This document shows positions 10,114 through 20,778 of a stretch of 27,863 nucleotides of DNA, piece after piece. The position numbers and the translations under genes were made by a program. Source of the DNA: Anaeromyces robustus (Eukaryota; Neocallimastigomycota; Neocallimastigomycetes; Neocallimastigales; Neocallimastigaceae); contig MCFG01000368.1 of the NCBI GenBank assembly GCA_002104895.1, positions 40,001-67,863 on the forward strand. The letters run 5' to 3'. The notes beneath the pieces were generated by a model. It was given only the letters and a program-made list of their open reading frames with translations. It made no database searches and had not been told where the DNA came from. Position 1 is the first letter of the stretch; each line of letters starts with the position of its first letter.

Positions 10114-12312
10114 TTAATTGGATGATCCTGGGTATTTAGATTGTTTTCTGTTTCTTATGAAATAATAGAGACCTAAACCAACAAGTAATAAAGCAAGAAC
10201 ACCAAGTAAAATCCAAAGCCATGTAAGTGAAGAACCTTTTTTGCTACCAGGTTTAGTATATTGTGGAGTATAAGTATCATCACTCCATTTAACATTATCT
10301 TTAAATTTAATAGATTTTGGACTACTTTCATTAACTTCAACCCAAGCGGTAGCTGGATCATCACCACGTTTTTCTACTTCATTTACAGAAGATTCATCAA
10401 AATTAGCATTTCTAAAAGCTAATAATGGAACTTTACATTGACCAGTAGTAGAAGCAACCTTAATTTCATTAATTTGTCCAGTTTTATCATCAATAACCAT
10501 AGTATATTGTGGTTTACAATTCTTTTGATTTAATCTTGAAATATAAGTTTCAGCTAAATCATCCATCTTAAGAGCAACAAGTGGCCAATCCATATATTTA
10601 TCAATTTCTTCTACAATTCTTTCAACCCATTGTTGCATCATACCATATTTTCCTTTATTACCATTAATTTCAACTTCTGGATAATCAGAATTTCTTAAAT
10701 TACCTTCATGGAACATATAAGGATCATGTCTTAATTTTAAGAAATTTTTAACATGAAGAACAGCTTCATTATCTAAATGAGTTTTCCAATCAATTTCTTG
10801 ACCATATCTATCCTTGTAAATAGCTAAATTTTCTTCAATGGTTGAACAATCCCAATAAACTTGTGGTGGTTGACGTGGAATAACTAAGAAACCTTCAAAG
10901 TTTGAACTTGCTTGAGTAGTAATAAATGGAAGATAATAGTTTTCTGGGTTAAGATCAGTACGTGAAGTATCACCAACACCATATTTAATACCATATTTAT
11001 CAAAAATTTGTAAAGCATGTCCATTATGAAGACCACTAATTTCTGGAGTAACAATACTATGTGGAGAAAAACATTTTCTTTTATACATACCTAAATAAGG
11101 TTCATCAGCCATTTTAATATTTAAACTAATTTCCATTTCAGCATCATGAATAGAGGCATAATTAAGATTTTGATGACTGAAAGTATGTGTAAGCCAATTG
11201 AAATTATCTTGATTTTCTGGTTTTTGGAAATATTCAAATAATTTATCTTTTTTTAAAGCATTAACATCCCAATCAGTATCTTCATTACCAGCCCAACGGT
11301 TACTACCAACTTCAGTAAGTGGCTTAACATAGTCTACTGGAACATCGAAAACTGTCCAATTTCTAGCAACATATTCCTTATGATGAGCTTCTGTTAAGAT
11401 ATGAAGACCATTCATAGCTAATTCAATTTTAAAATCAGAACCATAGGGCATACGATTATTTTGAATATCTTTTTGCCATCTAACTAAATTTTCCATATCT
11501 TCTACAGATGTTCTATAATGGACTTTAGCATTTTCTGGAATAGAATCATCCGTTGAATTGAATTCATTATCAGCAAAATAATCATCAATTTGAATATTGA
11601 AATAAAGTCTTCTAGCACCATCAAGAATACCATAATTAACCCAAGTTATCCAAAGGTGACTTGTGAAATAGGCACTAGTAGATTCAATATATGGAATGAA
11701 AACATAAATAGATTCAATATCTTCTTTTTTTAAAAGAGCGCCTGCATAAGCGTCAGTGTCATTATATCTTAAAATTGGGGTAATATTATTTGAATTGATA
11801 CCAACTTCATAGTGATTATATGGTTGACAAACTAAATTAGCATCAACAATACAAGTACCAACATCCATATTCATTCCTTTACCATTTAATTGATATTTTT
11901 TAGCTAATTCTTCACCTTCAGGTGTTAATACAATACCTCTCATGAAAACACTTTGTTGTGCCTTAATAAAACCTACATTCTTTTCTGGTTCAGTATCTAA
12001 ATAAGCAACTCTAACCTTATATTTTTTTTGATATTCTTCAATTTGTGGTTTAATATTTGCAATCATTTCTTGAGTGGCTTGTTCAATAACAATAGCATTA
12101 TATAAAGCAACTCCATTTTGTTCTAATACTAAAGAATTAGCTGGTAAAGTAACTTTTTCATAATTCATACCATAAGCTTCTAACATTGAAGCAACAACTG
12201 AATTAACGTCACCAGCTGTTAAATACAAAGTATTCATTTTCATTTCATATCCAAATACATTTGATAATAATACTGCTATTAAAGCAGTAAATAATATAAA
12301 TTTATTAAACAT
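10114..12312 (-). CDS. Membrane-anchored Agd3-like polysaccharide deacetylase (CE18/CBM87-type)
   Basis: This is a single-exon gene of 732 residues. Residues 1-21 are a signal peptide. The large ectodomain has a metal-site pattern typical of polysaccharide deacetylases: QIDD at 241-244 and H-T-F-S-H at 376-380, with further conserved-looking blocks TPEISGLHNGH (422-432) and DPYMFHEGN (530-538). The order of a long N-terminal region before a late IDD/HxxxH catalytic unit fits the fungal Agd3 family, which deacetylates the exopolysaccharide galactosaminogalactan in Aspergillus fumigatus; in that scheme part of the N-terminal region would be the CBM87 carbohydrate-binding module. At 697-719 there is a strong transmembrane helix followed by a short basic tail (RNRKQSKY), so the enzyme would face outward on the plasma membrane or wall. 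The start is fixed by the signal peptide and an A-rich leader. The family call comes from memory of motifs without an alignment; a more distant deacetylase fold is the alternative. Confidence 0.8.
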   Translation of the reverse strand: MFNKFILFTALIAVLLSNVFGYEMKMNTLYLTAGDVNSVVASMLEAYGMNYEKVTLPANSLVLEQNGVALYNAIVIEQATQEMIANIKPQIEEYQKKYKVRVAYLDTEPEKNVGFIKAQQSVFMRGIVLTPEGEELAKKYQLNGKGMNMDVGTCIVDANLVCQPYNHYEVGINSNNITPILRYNDTDAYAGALLKKEDIESIYVFIPYIESTSAYFTSHLWITWVNYGILDGARRLYFNIQIDDYFADNEFNSTDDSIPENAKVHYRTSVEDMENLVRWQKDIQNNRMPYGSDFKIELAMNGLHILTEAHHKEYVARNWTVFDVPVDYVKPLTEVGSNRWAGNEDTDWDVNALKKDKLFEYFQKPENQDNFNWLTHTFSHQNLNYASIHDAEMEISLNIKMADEPYLGMYKRKCFSPHSIVTPEISGLHNGHALQIFDKYGIKYGVGDTSRTDLNPENYYLPFITTQASSNFEGFLVIPRQPPQVYWDCSTIEENLAIYKDRYGQEIDWKTHLDNEAVLHVKNFLKLRHDPYMFHEGNLRNSDYPEVEINGNKGKYGMMQQWVERIVEEIDKYMDWPLVALKMDDLAETYISRLNQKNCKPQYTMVIDDKTGQINEIKVASTTGQCKVPLLAFRNANFDESSVNEVEKRGDDPATAWVEVNESSPKSIKFKDNVKWSDDTYTPQYTKPGSKKGSSLTWLWILLGVLALLLVGLGLYYFIRNRKQSKYPGSSN

Positions 12313-13031
12313 TTTTTTTTTTTTTGTTATTATATTTTAATTTATTGTTAATTATGTAAAATGATAGTTTTATTTTATTTTTTTTTTAATATTAAAATCT
12401 ATTATTAAAATATTGGGTTTTTCTTATTTCTGTAATATTATTAATAAGTATCTTTTTTTAATAATTTAAATAAATTATGAATGAATATATTGGTAATCTA
12501 ATTTGTTAAATATAAATAAATCTATGAAGTGTTGAATTATATAAATTATTTTAATTTATATACATATATAAAATAAAAATTTAGTCCATTTAATTGATAT
12601 ATATATAATTGAATATATGAAAAATTTTGTCAAATAGTTATTACTCTTTTTTTAATTTTATTGCGATTCTTTTTTTTTTTTATTTTTCTTTTTTTTTTTT
12701 TTTTTTTCTTTTTCTTTTAATAATTTTAATAACTTTCTTCACTACTTAACATTTCATAAAATTCTTTAATATTATTTATTCAAATAATATTCAAATAATA
12801 TTCAAATAATAATAAAAAAAATTATTCCTTTATTAAATATTAAAAATATCTTCTTATATTATTTATTTTGTATTATTTTATTTTATTTTATTTTATTTTA
12901 TTTTTTATTTTATTTAATTTTTATTAAATTAATTTTCTTTTTTTCTTTTTTTTTTAGATTGCTTCTATTAATTTACTTTATTTACTTTTTATTTTATTTT
13001 TTTATTATTATTATTTTGTTTTTTAAAAGTG

Positions 13032-13063
<32 letters not shown>

Positions 13064-16000
13064 AAAAAAAGAAAAAGAAAACATTTTTTATTTTTATTTT
13101 ATTTAATTTATTATATGATTTAATATAAAACTATATTATATTATATTACATTTTAACTTTTTTTTTTTTTTTTTATAAATGATTATTATAATAATTCTTA
13201 TATAATTATAATTATTATAATTTTATTTCTTAATTTTTTTTATTATATTTTATTTATTTATTAAATTGATGACCAATACCATTAATAATACTTATAATAA
13301 ATGCAATTATTATAAAGTTGTGGCTTCATATAAATTAAAATGTTGTATACAATATATAGAGTAATATATGATTATATATAGGTTGTATTTACTTCAAACA
13401 ATATATTGTAATAAAATAGAGAAGTTTTTTTTTTTTTTTTTTATTTTATCAATTATTTAACAATAAATAAATTAATATATTATTATTTAACTAATAATTA
13501 TATATAAAAAAAATATATAATTAAAATATAATATATTAAATTATAAATACCAAGTATAAAAAAATAAAAAAGGAAAAAGAAGAATAAATAAATAAATAAA
13601 TAAATGTAATAAATAATAATATATAAGTAAATAAATAAATAATAAATATAATAAATAATAATATAAAAGTAAATAAATAATAAATAATAAATAATGAAAT
13701 AATGAAATAATATTATATATAATAAAAATATTTATTATTTATTTTAGATAAATCATTATAATCAAACATTTATGATTACTAATAAAATAATAATATATCA
13801 ATCCTATATATTAGAATATATTATAAATTATGTATAATAATATAATAGTAGAAAAATAAACAATATAATGATATATCTAATACTTTTTCATATCTTGTAA
13901 TAGAGTTACAAATAATGAATAATAATGAATAATAATTAACATGATAAATGGTAAATGGTAATAACAATATCATAGAAAATAAGAAAAAAATAAATATTAC
14001 TTTATTTTAAAAATTGTTCTTCAAATATTATTTAATTCTATCAAATTAATAATATTTGAATTTTATGAATATTTAATAAATTACTTTATTATATTAGTTT
14101 AATACATTTTATAATTAAAAAAAATACTATTATATTTTTATATTTATTTATTTAATTTTATATTTATTTATTTATTTATTCAAAATTTAAATGTTTTTTT
14201 TTTTAATTCTGTTATTTATCCTCTTTTTTTTTTCTTTTTTATCCTTTACTAATAAATTAATCTTCCATAATAAATAAATTAATAAATATATAACTATATA
14301 CTACATTATATATTACATTATATATTATAATATATTATAATATATGAGATTGATTAAAAATTTTTTAATATCCACCAGTTTTAATTACTTAATTTTTTTT
14401 TAAATTGAAAAAATTTTTTTTCATAGGTCAATTAATATATAATTAAATTATCTCTTACAATATATTATTTTTTACTGTTAATATTAGTTAATGAATTCAT
14501 TTTTATATATTAAAATATATTTAAATATATGATAATATATATTAATTAAAATTTTAAGATTTTTTTTTTAACTCTTTTAGAAATTTATATAATTAAATAA
14601 CAAAATAATAAATGATCTTTTATTTAATATTAGGAGGCTATGTTTTACCTTAAAAAAATATGTTACACAATTATATATTTCATGGCCACGCTTAATCAAT
14701 ACTTTTAATACTTTTACAATTCTAATTCAATTTATCCCATTCAAGCCATAATTTTTTAAGTTAACAAGTGGTACAAATGTATTAAATATTAAATATAAAA
14801 CAAGGAAAAAAAGCTTCTTTTTTTTTTTTTATAAATAAAAAAAAGGAAAAGAAAAAATATGTATAAAAAAAGAAAATGGATAAAAAAAAATATGTATAAA
14901 AAATTAATAAATAAATGTATAAATAAATAAATATATAAATAAATAAAAAAGGCTGTTCAATAGAGGATTAAATATTAAATATTAATATTATTTAATTTAA
15001 TTTAACTATAAAAAAAATATTTTTTAAATATAATAAATAAAGATAATATTTCAAAACTATCATTTTCTTTTTTTTTTTTTATTTGAAAGATATTTAAATA
15101 TATATTTATATTTTTGTATATTATATTTATATTAAAGATAATAATAATAATAAAAATTTAGATTATAAGCATTTTTATTTATTTAAAAATTTTTATTATT
15201 ATTATTATCTTATCATAACATAATTAATTATGATTTATTATTATTTATTATTATTTATATATTAAATATTTGATTATAAATTATTGATTATTATTATTAT
15301 TATATTAATATTTTATATAATATAATATAACAATAATTAATATAATATAATATATATATAATATAATAATTAATAGATAATACATAATATATAAATTATA
15401 TTATATTTTTATTTTTTTTTTTTATTTTAAATTTTATTATTAATTTTTAACTTTTAAAATTTTATTTTTTTATTTTATTTTTTTATTTTATTTTATTTAT
15501 TTTTTTATTTTTTCATGTTTTATCTTAATTTTAATGATTACAATGATGATAAAATGAATAATATAAAAAAGGAAAGAATCACTAAAAAATATTAAAAAAT
15601 ATTAAAAAAATTAAAAAATTAAAAAAAAAATTGTTTTACTTTAAAGTAAAAAAAAAAATCATATTAAATATTAAATAATAATAATTAAATTCAAACACAA
15701 TTTTTTAATTTAATTTTTAATTAAAAATTAATGAAATTTTTTTTTAAAGTAAAAAAAAAAAAATTTTTTTTTCCTTTTTTATAAAAGTTTTTTTTTTTTT
15801 TTTTTCATTTCTTTTCTGTTTTATCTACTAAAAAAGGAATATTAAAGAATCATCTTTCTTAGTACATTATTATAATAACATTCATTTAAATAAATAAGCC
15901 ACAAATAGAATTACAGTTATTGTAATTAAAAATACATTACTAAAATATTTATTATATAAGCCATTATAAGTGTAATGTATTATACACTTTTAATCATTTA

Positions 16001-16155
16001 TATTATTGGATAATAATTCCGAAGAAAAATAATTAAAAAAAAAAAAAAAAGTAAAAAAAGATTTAATTAATTAAAATTAATAAAAATAAGATAATTAAGA
16101 AATATAAAGAAATATTTAAAAAAAAAATTTTTTTTTATTAATTAATTAATAGTTA

Positions 16156-16195
<40 letters not shown>

Positions 16196-16410
16196 GAAAA
16201 GATAAAGAAATAAGAATAAAAAAAAAATAAAAATAAAAATAAAAAAAAAAAATAAAAATTCTTTATTATAATTATTTTTTTTTTACATTTACATTCTTAT
16301 ATTAATATTAATATTAATTAAAAAGTTTCTTAGAATACATGTAACATATTAAAATTAAATAAACAAAAATAAATAAATAAAATTCTGTTTTTTTTTTTTT
16401 TTTAAAAAAA

Positions 16411-16436
16411 AACAAACAAACAAACAAACAAACAAA
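16411..16436. repeat. AAAC microsatellite
   Basis: AACA/AAAC is repeated about six times, directly after facing T and A runs. Confidence 0.85.
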
Positions 16437-16807
16437 TATTCCTTTTATAGTAACAAAAATAGCAAAAACAGCAACAATTATATAATAATTATTATAAAAA
16501 AAAAAAAATAACTAAAAATATCCTACTACTATAATTACATTAATGATTATTATTACCATTAATTTAGTTAACAGACATATTAATAAAATTCTAAGATTTT
16601 ATTATAATAATGATAATAATAATAATAATAAATAACAATGAATTATAATAATAATAATAGTAATAGTAATAATGGTATATAGTAGCAGGTGTTTTACTAT
16701 TTTTTTTTCCAATATGTAATATATTAAACAAATAATCACTAATTAATAATAATTCATATTTATATTTCTTTTTTTTTATATTTAATTATATTTATATTAT
16801 TTATTAT

Positions 16808-16835
16808 TATTAAACTTTATATATAAAGTTTAATA
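16808..16835. repeat. 28-bp perfect palindrome
   Basis: ATTAAACTTTATA is followed at once by its exact reverse complement, with no loop, and one more matched pair outside. It includes one C/G pair per arm, so it is not just a TA run. Confidence 0.85.
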
Positions 16836-17252
16836 TGTATATTTTAATTTGTCATTTAGAGTTATTTTTATTGAATATATTTTATTTAGAAAACCTTTAA
16901 ATATAAGAGTATAAATGTCTTTTTTTATATATATATATTAAATTAATATTAATAAATAATAATATAAAAATGAGAGTAAAAGTAAAAAATAAAGAATAAT
17001 AAAAATAACAGAAATGATTAAACATAATTGTTAATTTTTACAATCTATAATTATATAGAAATAGAATAAAAAAAGATTATAATACAAAATAAAATAATGA
17101 AAAATAATTATTTATATATAATATATATAATAATTATTAGATAATACTTTACTAATATTTTTAAATAATTATTTTTTTTTTTTTTTTTTGTTCATTTTTA
17201 TTAATTTATTAAAAATATAAAGGATAATATAATTCTAATACTAATAATAATA

Positions 17253-17349
17253 ATTAATAAATATACATATTAAAGCTTATTTAACATTTGTTAAGTAATT
17301 ATCAATTATTAACATTTTATTGAATAAGCTTTAATTATGTATATTTATT
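17253..17349. repeat. Foldback (imperfect inverted repeat), about 97 bp
   Basis: The left arm, from about 17253, reads AATAAATATACATATTAAAG then CTTATTT. The right arm, ending about 17349, is its reverse complement with one inserted base and one mismatch. Weaker pairing continues inward through AACATTTGTTAA against TTAACATTTT. Confidence 0.75.
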
Positions 17350-17368
17350 TATTAACATTTTATTGAAT
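17307..17368. repeat. 19-bp direct repeat pair
   Basis: TATTAACATTTTATTGAAT occurs at 17307-17325 and again at 17350-17368, 43 bp apart. The first copy overlaps the inner side of the foldback's right arm and the second follows it. Confidence 0.85.
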
Positions 17369-18406
17369 CATTAATTTATCAAATTTTTTAATTAATTAAT
17401 CTTTATTTTAAATGAAAACTTTTTTGTTTTTTATTTTTTTTTTAAAAAAAAAATATAATTTAATTATGTAAAAAAAAAAAAAAAAGAAAAGAAAAAAACT
17501 ATTTTAAAATAAATACAAACAACTGTTAATAAACAAAAGATGCATATTAATACTATTATTAAATAATATTAATAATATTAAAATAAAAAAATATTATTTA
17601 ATTGTAATCATTAAAAATATTGTTTAATAATATTATTATTTAATATCAATATTTATATAATTAATGGCATAAAAAAAAATTAATTTTAACTAATAATAAT
17701 AAATAAGAATTAATATATTAATATTATCAAAGTAAAAATATATATATTAATATTAATATTAAATATTTAGAAAATATAGGTTTATCCAATTTTTTACTAT
17801 ATATAAACATAAAGCTTCTTAGCATATATAAAGTATTATTAATTTTTTAAATAATGTTTTTTATACGTTTATATTAATTAGTTTTTAAATATATATAACA
17901 CATCCAAAACATATTTTTTTTCGTTAAGTGTAAATTAATGCATTTTGAATATGTTAAAATTACTATTATTATTTTTTTTTAATGTTCTTTTGTTATTGAA
18001 ATACAATATTTAATAATTTTTATATAAATATACAATCTTTCATAATATAATTGTTAAATATATTAATATTATTAAATATTTAATAAAATAATTATTAAAA
18101 CATATATGATATAATATCAAGAAATAAATATATAATTTTCATATATATAATAACATCAAATAACATCAAAAAGAAAATATATAATTATCGTTTTTTTTAA
18201 TGATAATATAAAAAATTATATAATAGTGCGGACTTATTTTTTAAAATATAATCAGTCAAAATTTTATCAAAATAACTATTATAATCAATAAAAACTATCT
18301 TGTGGTTTAATATACATCAATATTTTTTTTTCTTTAGATATATATTAATGATATTAATTACATTTTATATAAATTATTAAAAATATTTTACATAATAAAA
18401 TTTATA

Positions 18407-18407
18407 T

Positions 18408-18466
<59 letters not shown>

Positions 18467-18490
18467 TTCATTTATTTATTTATTTATTTA
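18407..18490. repeat. TTTA microsatellite
   Basis: About 21 near-perfect copies of TTTA with one TTCA interruption near 18468. Confidence 0.92.
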
Positions 18491-19387
18491 CTTTCTAATT
18501 TTCAAAAAAAAATAATTTGTATAATATTATTATTTATAACGGTAAATTCTTTTCTCATAAATTATTATTACTAATTTTATATTTTTTTTTATTTCATTCA
18601 AAGTCATAATTAATTAATAAAAAAGTTCATAAGATAGTCTCTAATTATTACTTATTACCCTAAAATAATCATAATATTTATTAATAATAAATTTATGATA
18701 ATTTAATGATCCCTAAAATATATATATAATAATAATCCTTAATTTATGAATTACTTAAAAAAAGGAAAAAAAAAGTCTTTATTTTTCTTCTATTTTAAAT
18801 ATTACAACAAATAATTATTGAAAATAATATTATTATAATTTAATTGATATAAATCATGTTACTTATAATATTTTTTTATTATAACAGAATTACTGAATGA
18901 TCTAAAAAATTTTAACAGGTACTTTAACATTACACAACCAAAATTATTTTCATTTATCCTAATAAAAATTTTTAAATCATAATAAATAATTTTAATATTA
19001 TTATTTATTATTACTTATTTATTATTATTTAATTATGATTATTTAAAAAATAAAATAAAATAAGATAGATTTTTTTTTAAAAAAAAAAAGATTGTTGGTA
19101 AATTCTCAAAAAAAAATTAAAATTCATTTATATATTGGTTATATTTATTATATTTTAATTTAGTTGATTATTATAGATTTTCTGTATAATTTTTCACTAA
19201 TCTATCAATTAATTTGATTGATTTATTTTATATTATTTATTAATATTTTATATTTCATATTTTATATTTTATTATCTTTTTTTTTTAAAAAAAAAACTAA
19301 GAGAAATTTTAAAAAAAAAATAAATTAAAAATTACTAAAAATAGAAAAAGTAAATTGAAATTTTTTTTTTTTTTGAAATATATATCA

Positions 19388-19585
19388 AAAATTAAATGAA
19401 TGATTAAATAAATAAATAAGTAAATAAATAAATAAAAAGTAAATAAATAAATAAAAATAAATAAATTAATAAATTAATAAATAAATAAAAATAAATAAAT
19501 TAATTAATAAATTAAATAAATTGATAAATAAATAAATTAAATAAAATAAATGAATGAATAAATAAATAAATAAATAAATAAATAT
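19388..19585. repeat. Degenerate AAAT/TAAA repeat tract
   Basis: About 200 bp of AAAT-type tetramers mixed with AATT and AATG variants, ending in a cleaner AAAT run near 19556-19584. Confidence 0.8.
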
Positions 19586-20778
19586 ATCAAAAAATTAAAA
19601 AAAAATTGTACTAAACTAATATAAAATTTAAAATTTTAATTTATTTATTTATTAATAATAATATATTATCAAATTAATTATTTGGTATAAATATTTATAA
19701 TTCATTAAAACTATTGGCTATATTATAATATATTATAATAATTAATTATAAAATTATAAACACTAAAAGTAAAAATGTGATTTTAATTTATAAATGAAAT
19801 AATTTTTTTTTTTTTTTGATTCATTTAATAAAAAAAAAAGTTGTTTTGAGATTTTGGTAATGATAAACGTTAATATTATGGTTATTATTAATATTTATAT
19901 AATATTTATATAATATTTATATCTATGTTGTAAATATGTTATATACAATAAATAATTAAATGTTTATTAAAAATTTTCATTTTATTTTATATTAAGATAA
20001 TTATATATTTATATTATATTGACATTGATTTCATTATATATTCTTAAATATAACGAAAAATAATCTCTATAATTAAATCGTTATATTTTTTTTCCTTTAT
20101 ATTATAATATATATTATATATTTAATTTTTCATTATTTTATTGAAAAATTAATAATATTTTTTTTTTTTTAATTTTTTTTTTATTATATTATTTTAAAAA
20201 AAAAATTTATCAATTTTATTATATTTTAAATCTATTAGTTATTCTAGAAATATATTAATAATATAATAATAAAATAATGTTAATATTATTATAACTATAT
20301 TAATATATCTATTATAAAATAAAATAAATAAATTTATTTGATAAAATAATTATATTAATTTAAATTAACGGTTATTTTTAAAACTTTAAAATCGAGTAAT
20401 AAAATTCTAAAAATAAAAGCACATTAAAAGTATCTTTTTTTTTTTTTTTTAAAAAAAAAATATTTTTTTTCAATTTTCTTTTTTTAAACATATACAATTA
20501 GAGAAAATTTAAATAAGTTTTTTTTATATAGTTTTTTTTTTTTTTCTTTTTTTTTTTTCAAAAAAAAATATATATATAATTTTGATCATTATAACTATTA
20601 TATAAATCAAAACCAAGATATTATATAATAGGAACAAAATAATTTTTCATACTTTTACTATCAATATAATTTTATCAAATATTTAATATATATATACAAT
20701 AAGAAAAACAAAAAAAAATTCAATTTTCATTAATAATTATATAGTTTTTATTTGAATATAAAATTATAAAAAAAAAAA

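Larger units (their letters stand above)
12313..20778. other. 8.5-kb gene-free A/T spacer between divergent genes
   Basis: I see no open frame that looks coding. Contents are long A and T runs (for example 13029-13061), an ATTTT repeat (about 12875-12905), AATA runs (13585-13690), a TAA run (16155-16190), an AAAC repeat, two large TTTA/AAAT repeats, a foldback structure near 17.3 kb and one slightly G+C-richer patch at 14630-14780. The deacetylase-like gene and the beta-barrel gene are transcribed away from this spacer, so both promoters should lie at its ends. Confidence 0.6.

Noticed and set aside
14630-14780. Possible tRNA or snRNA gene
   Set aside because: No cloverleaf, no GGTTCRAAT-type B box and no match to U1-U6 landmarks that I could find by eye.
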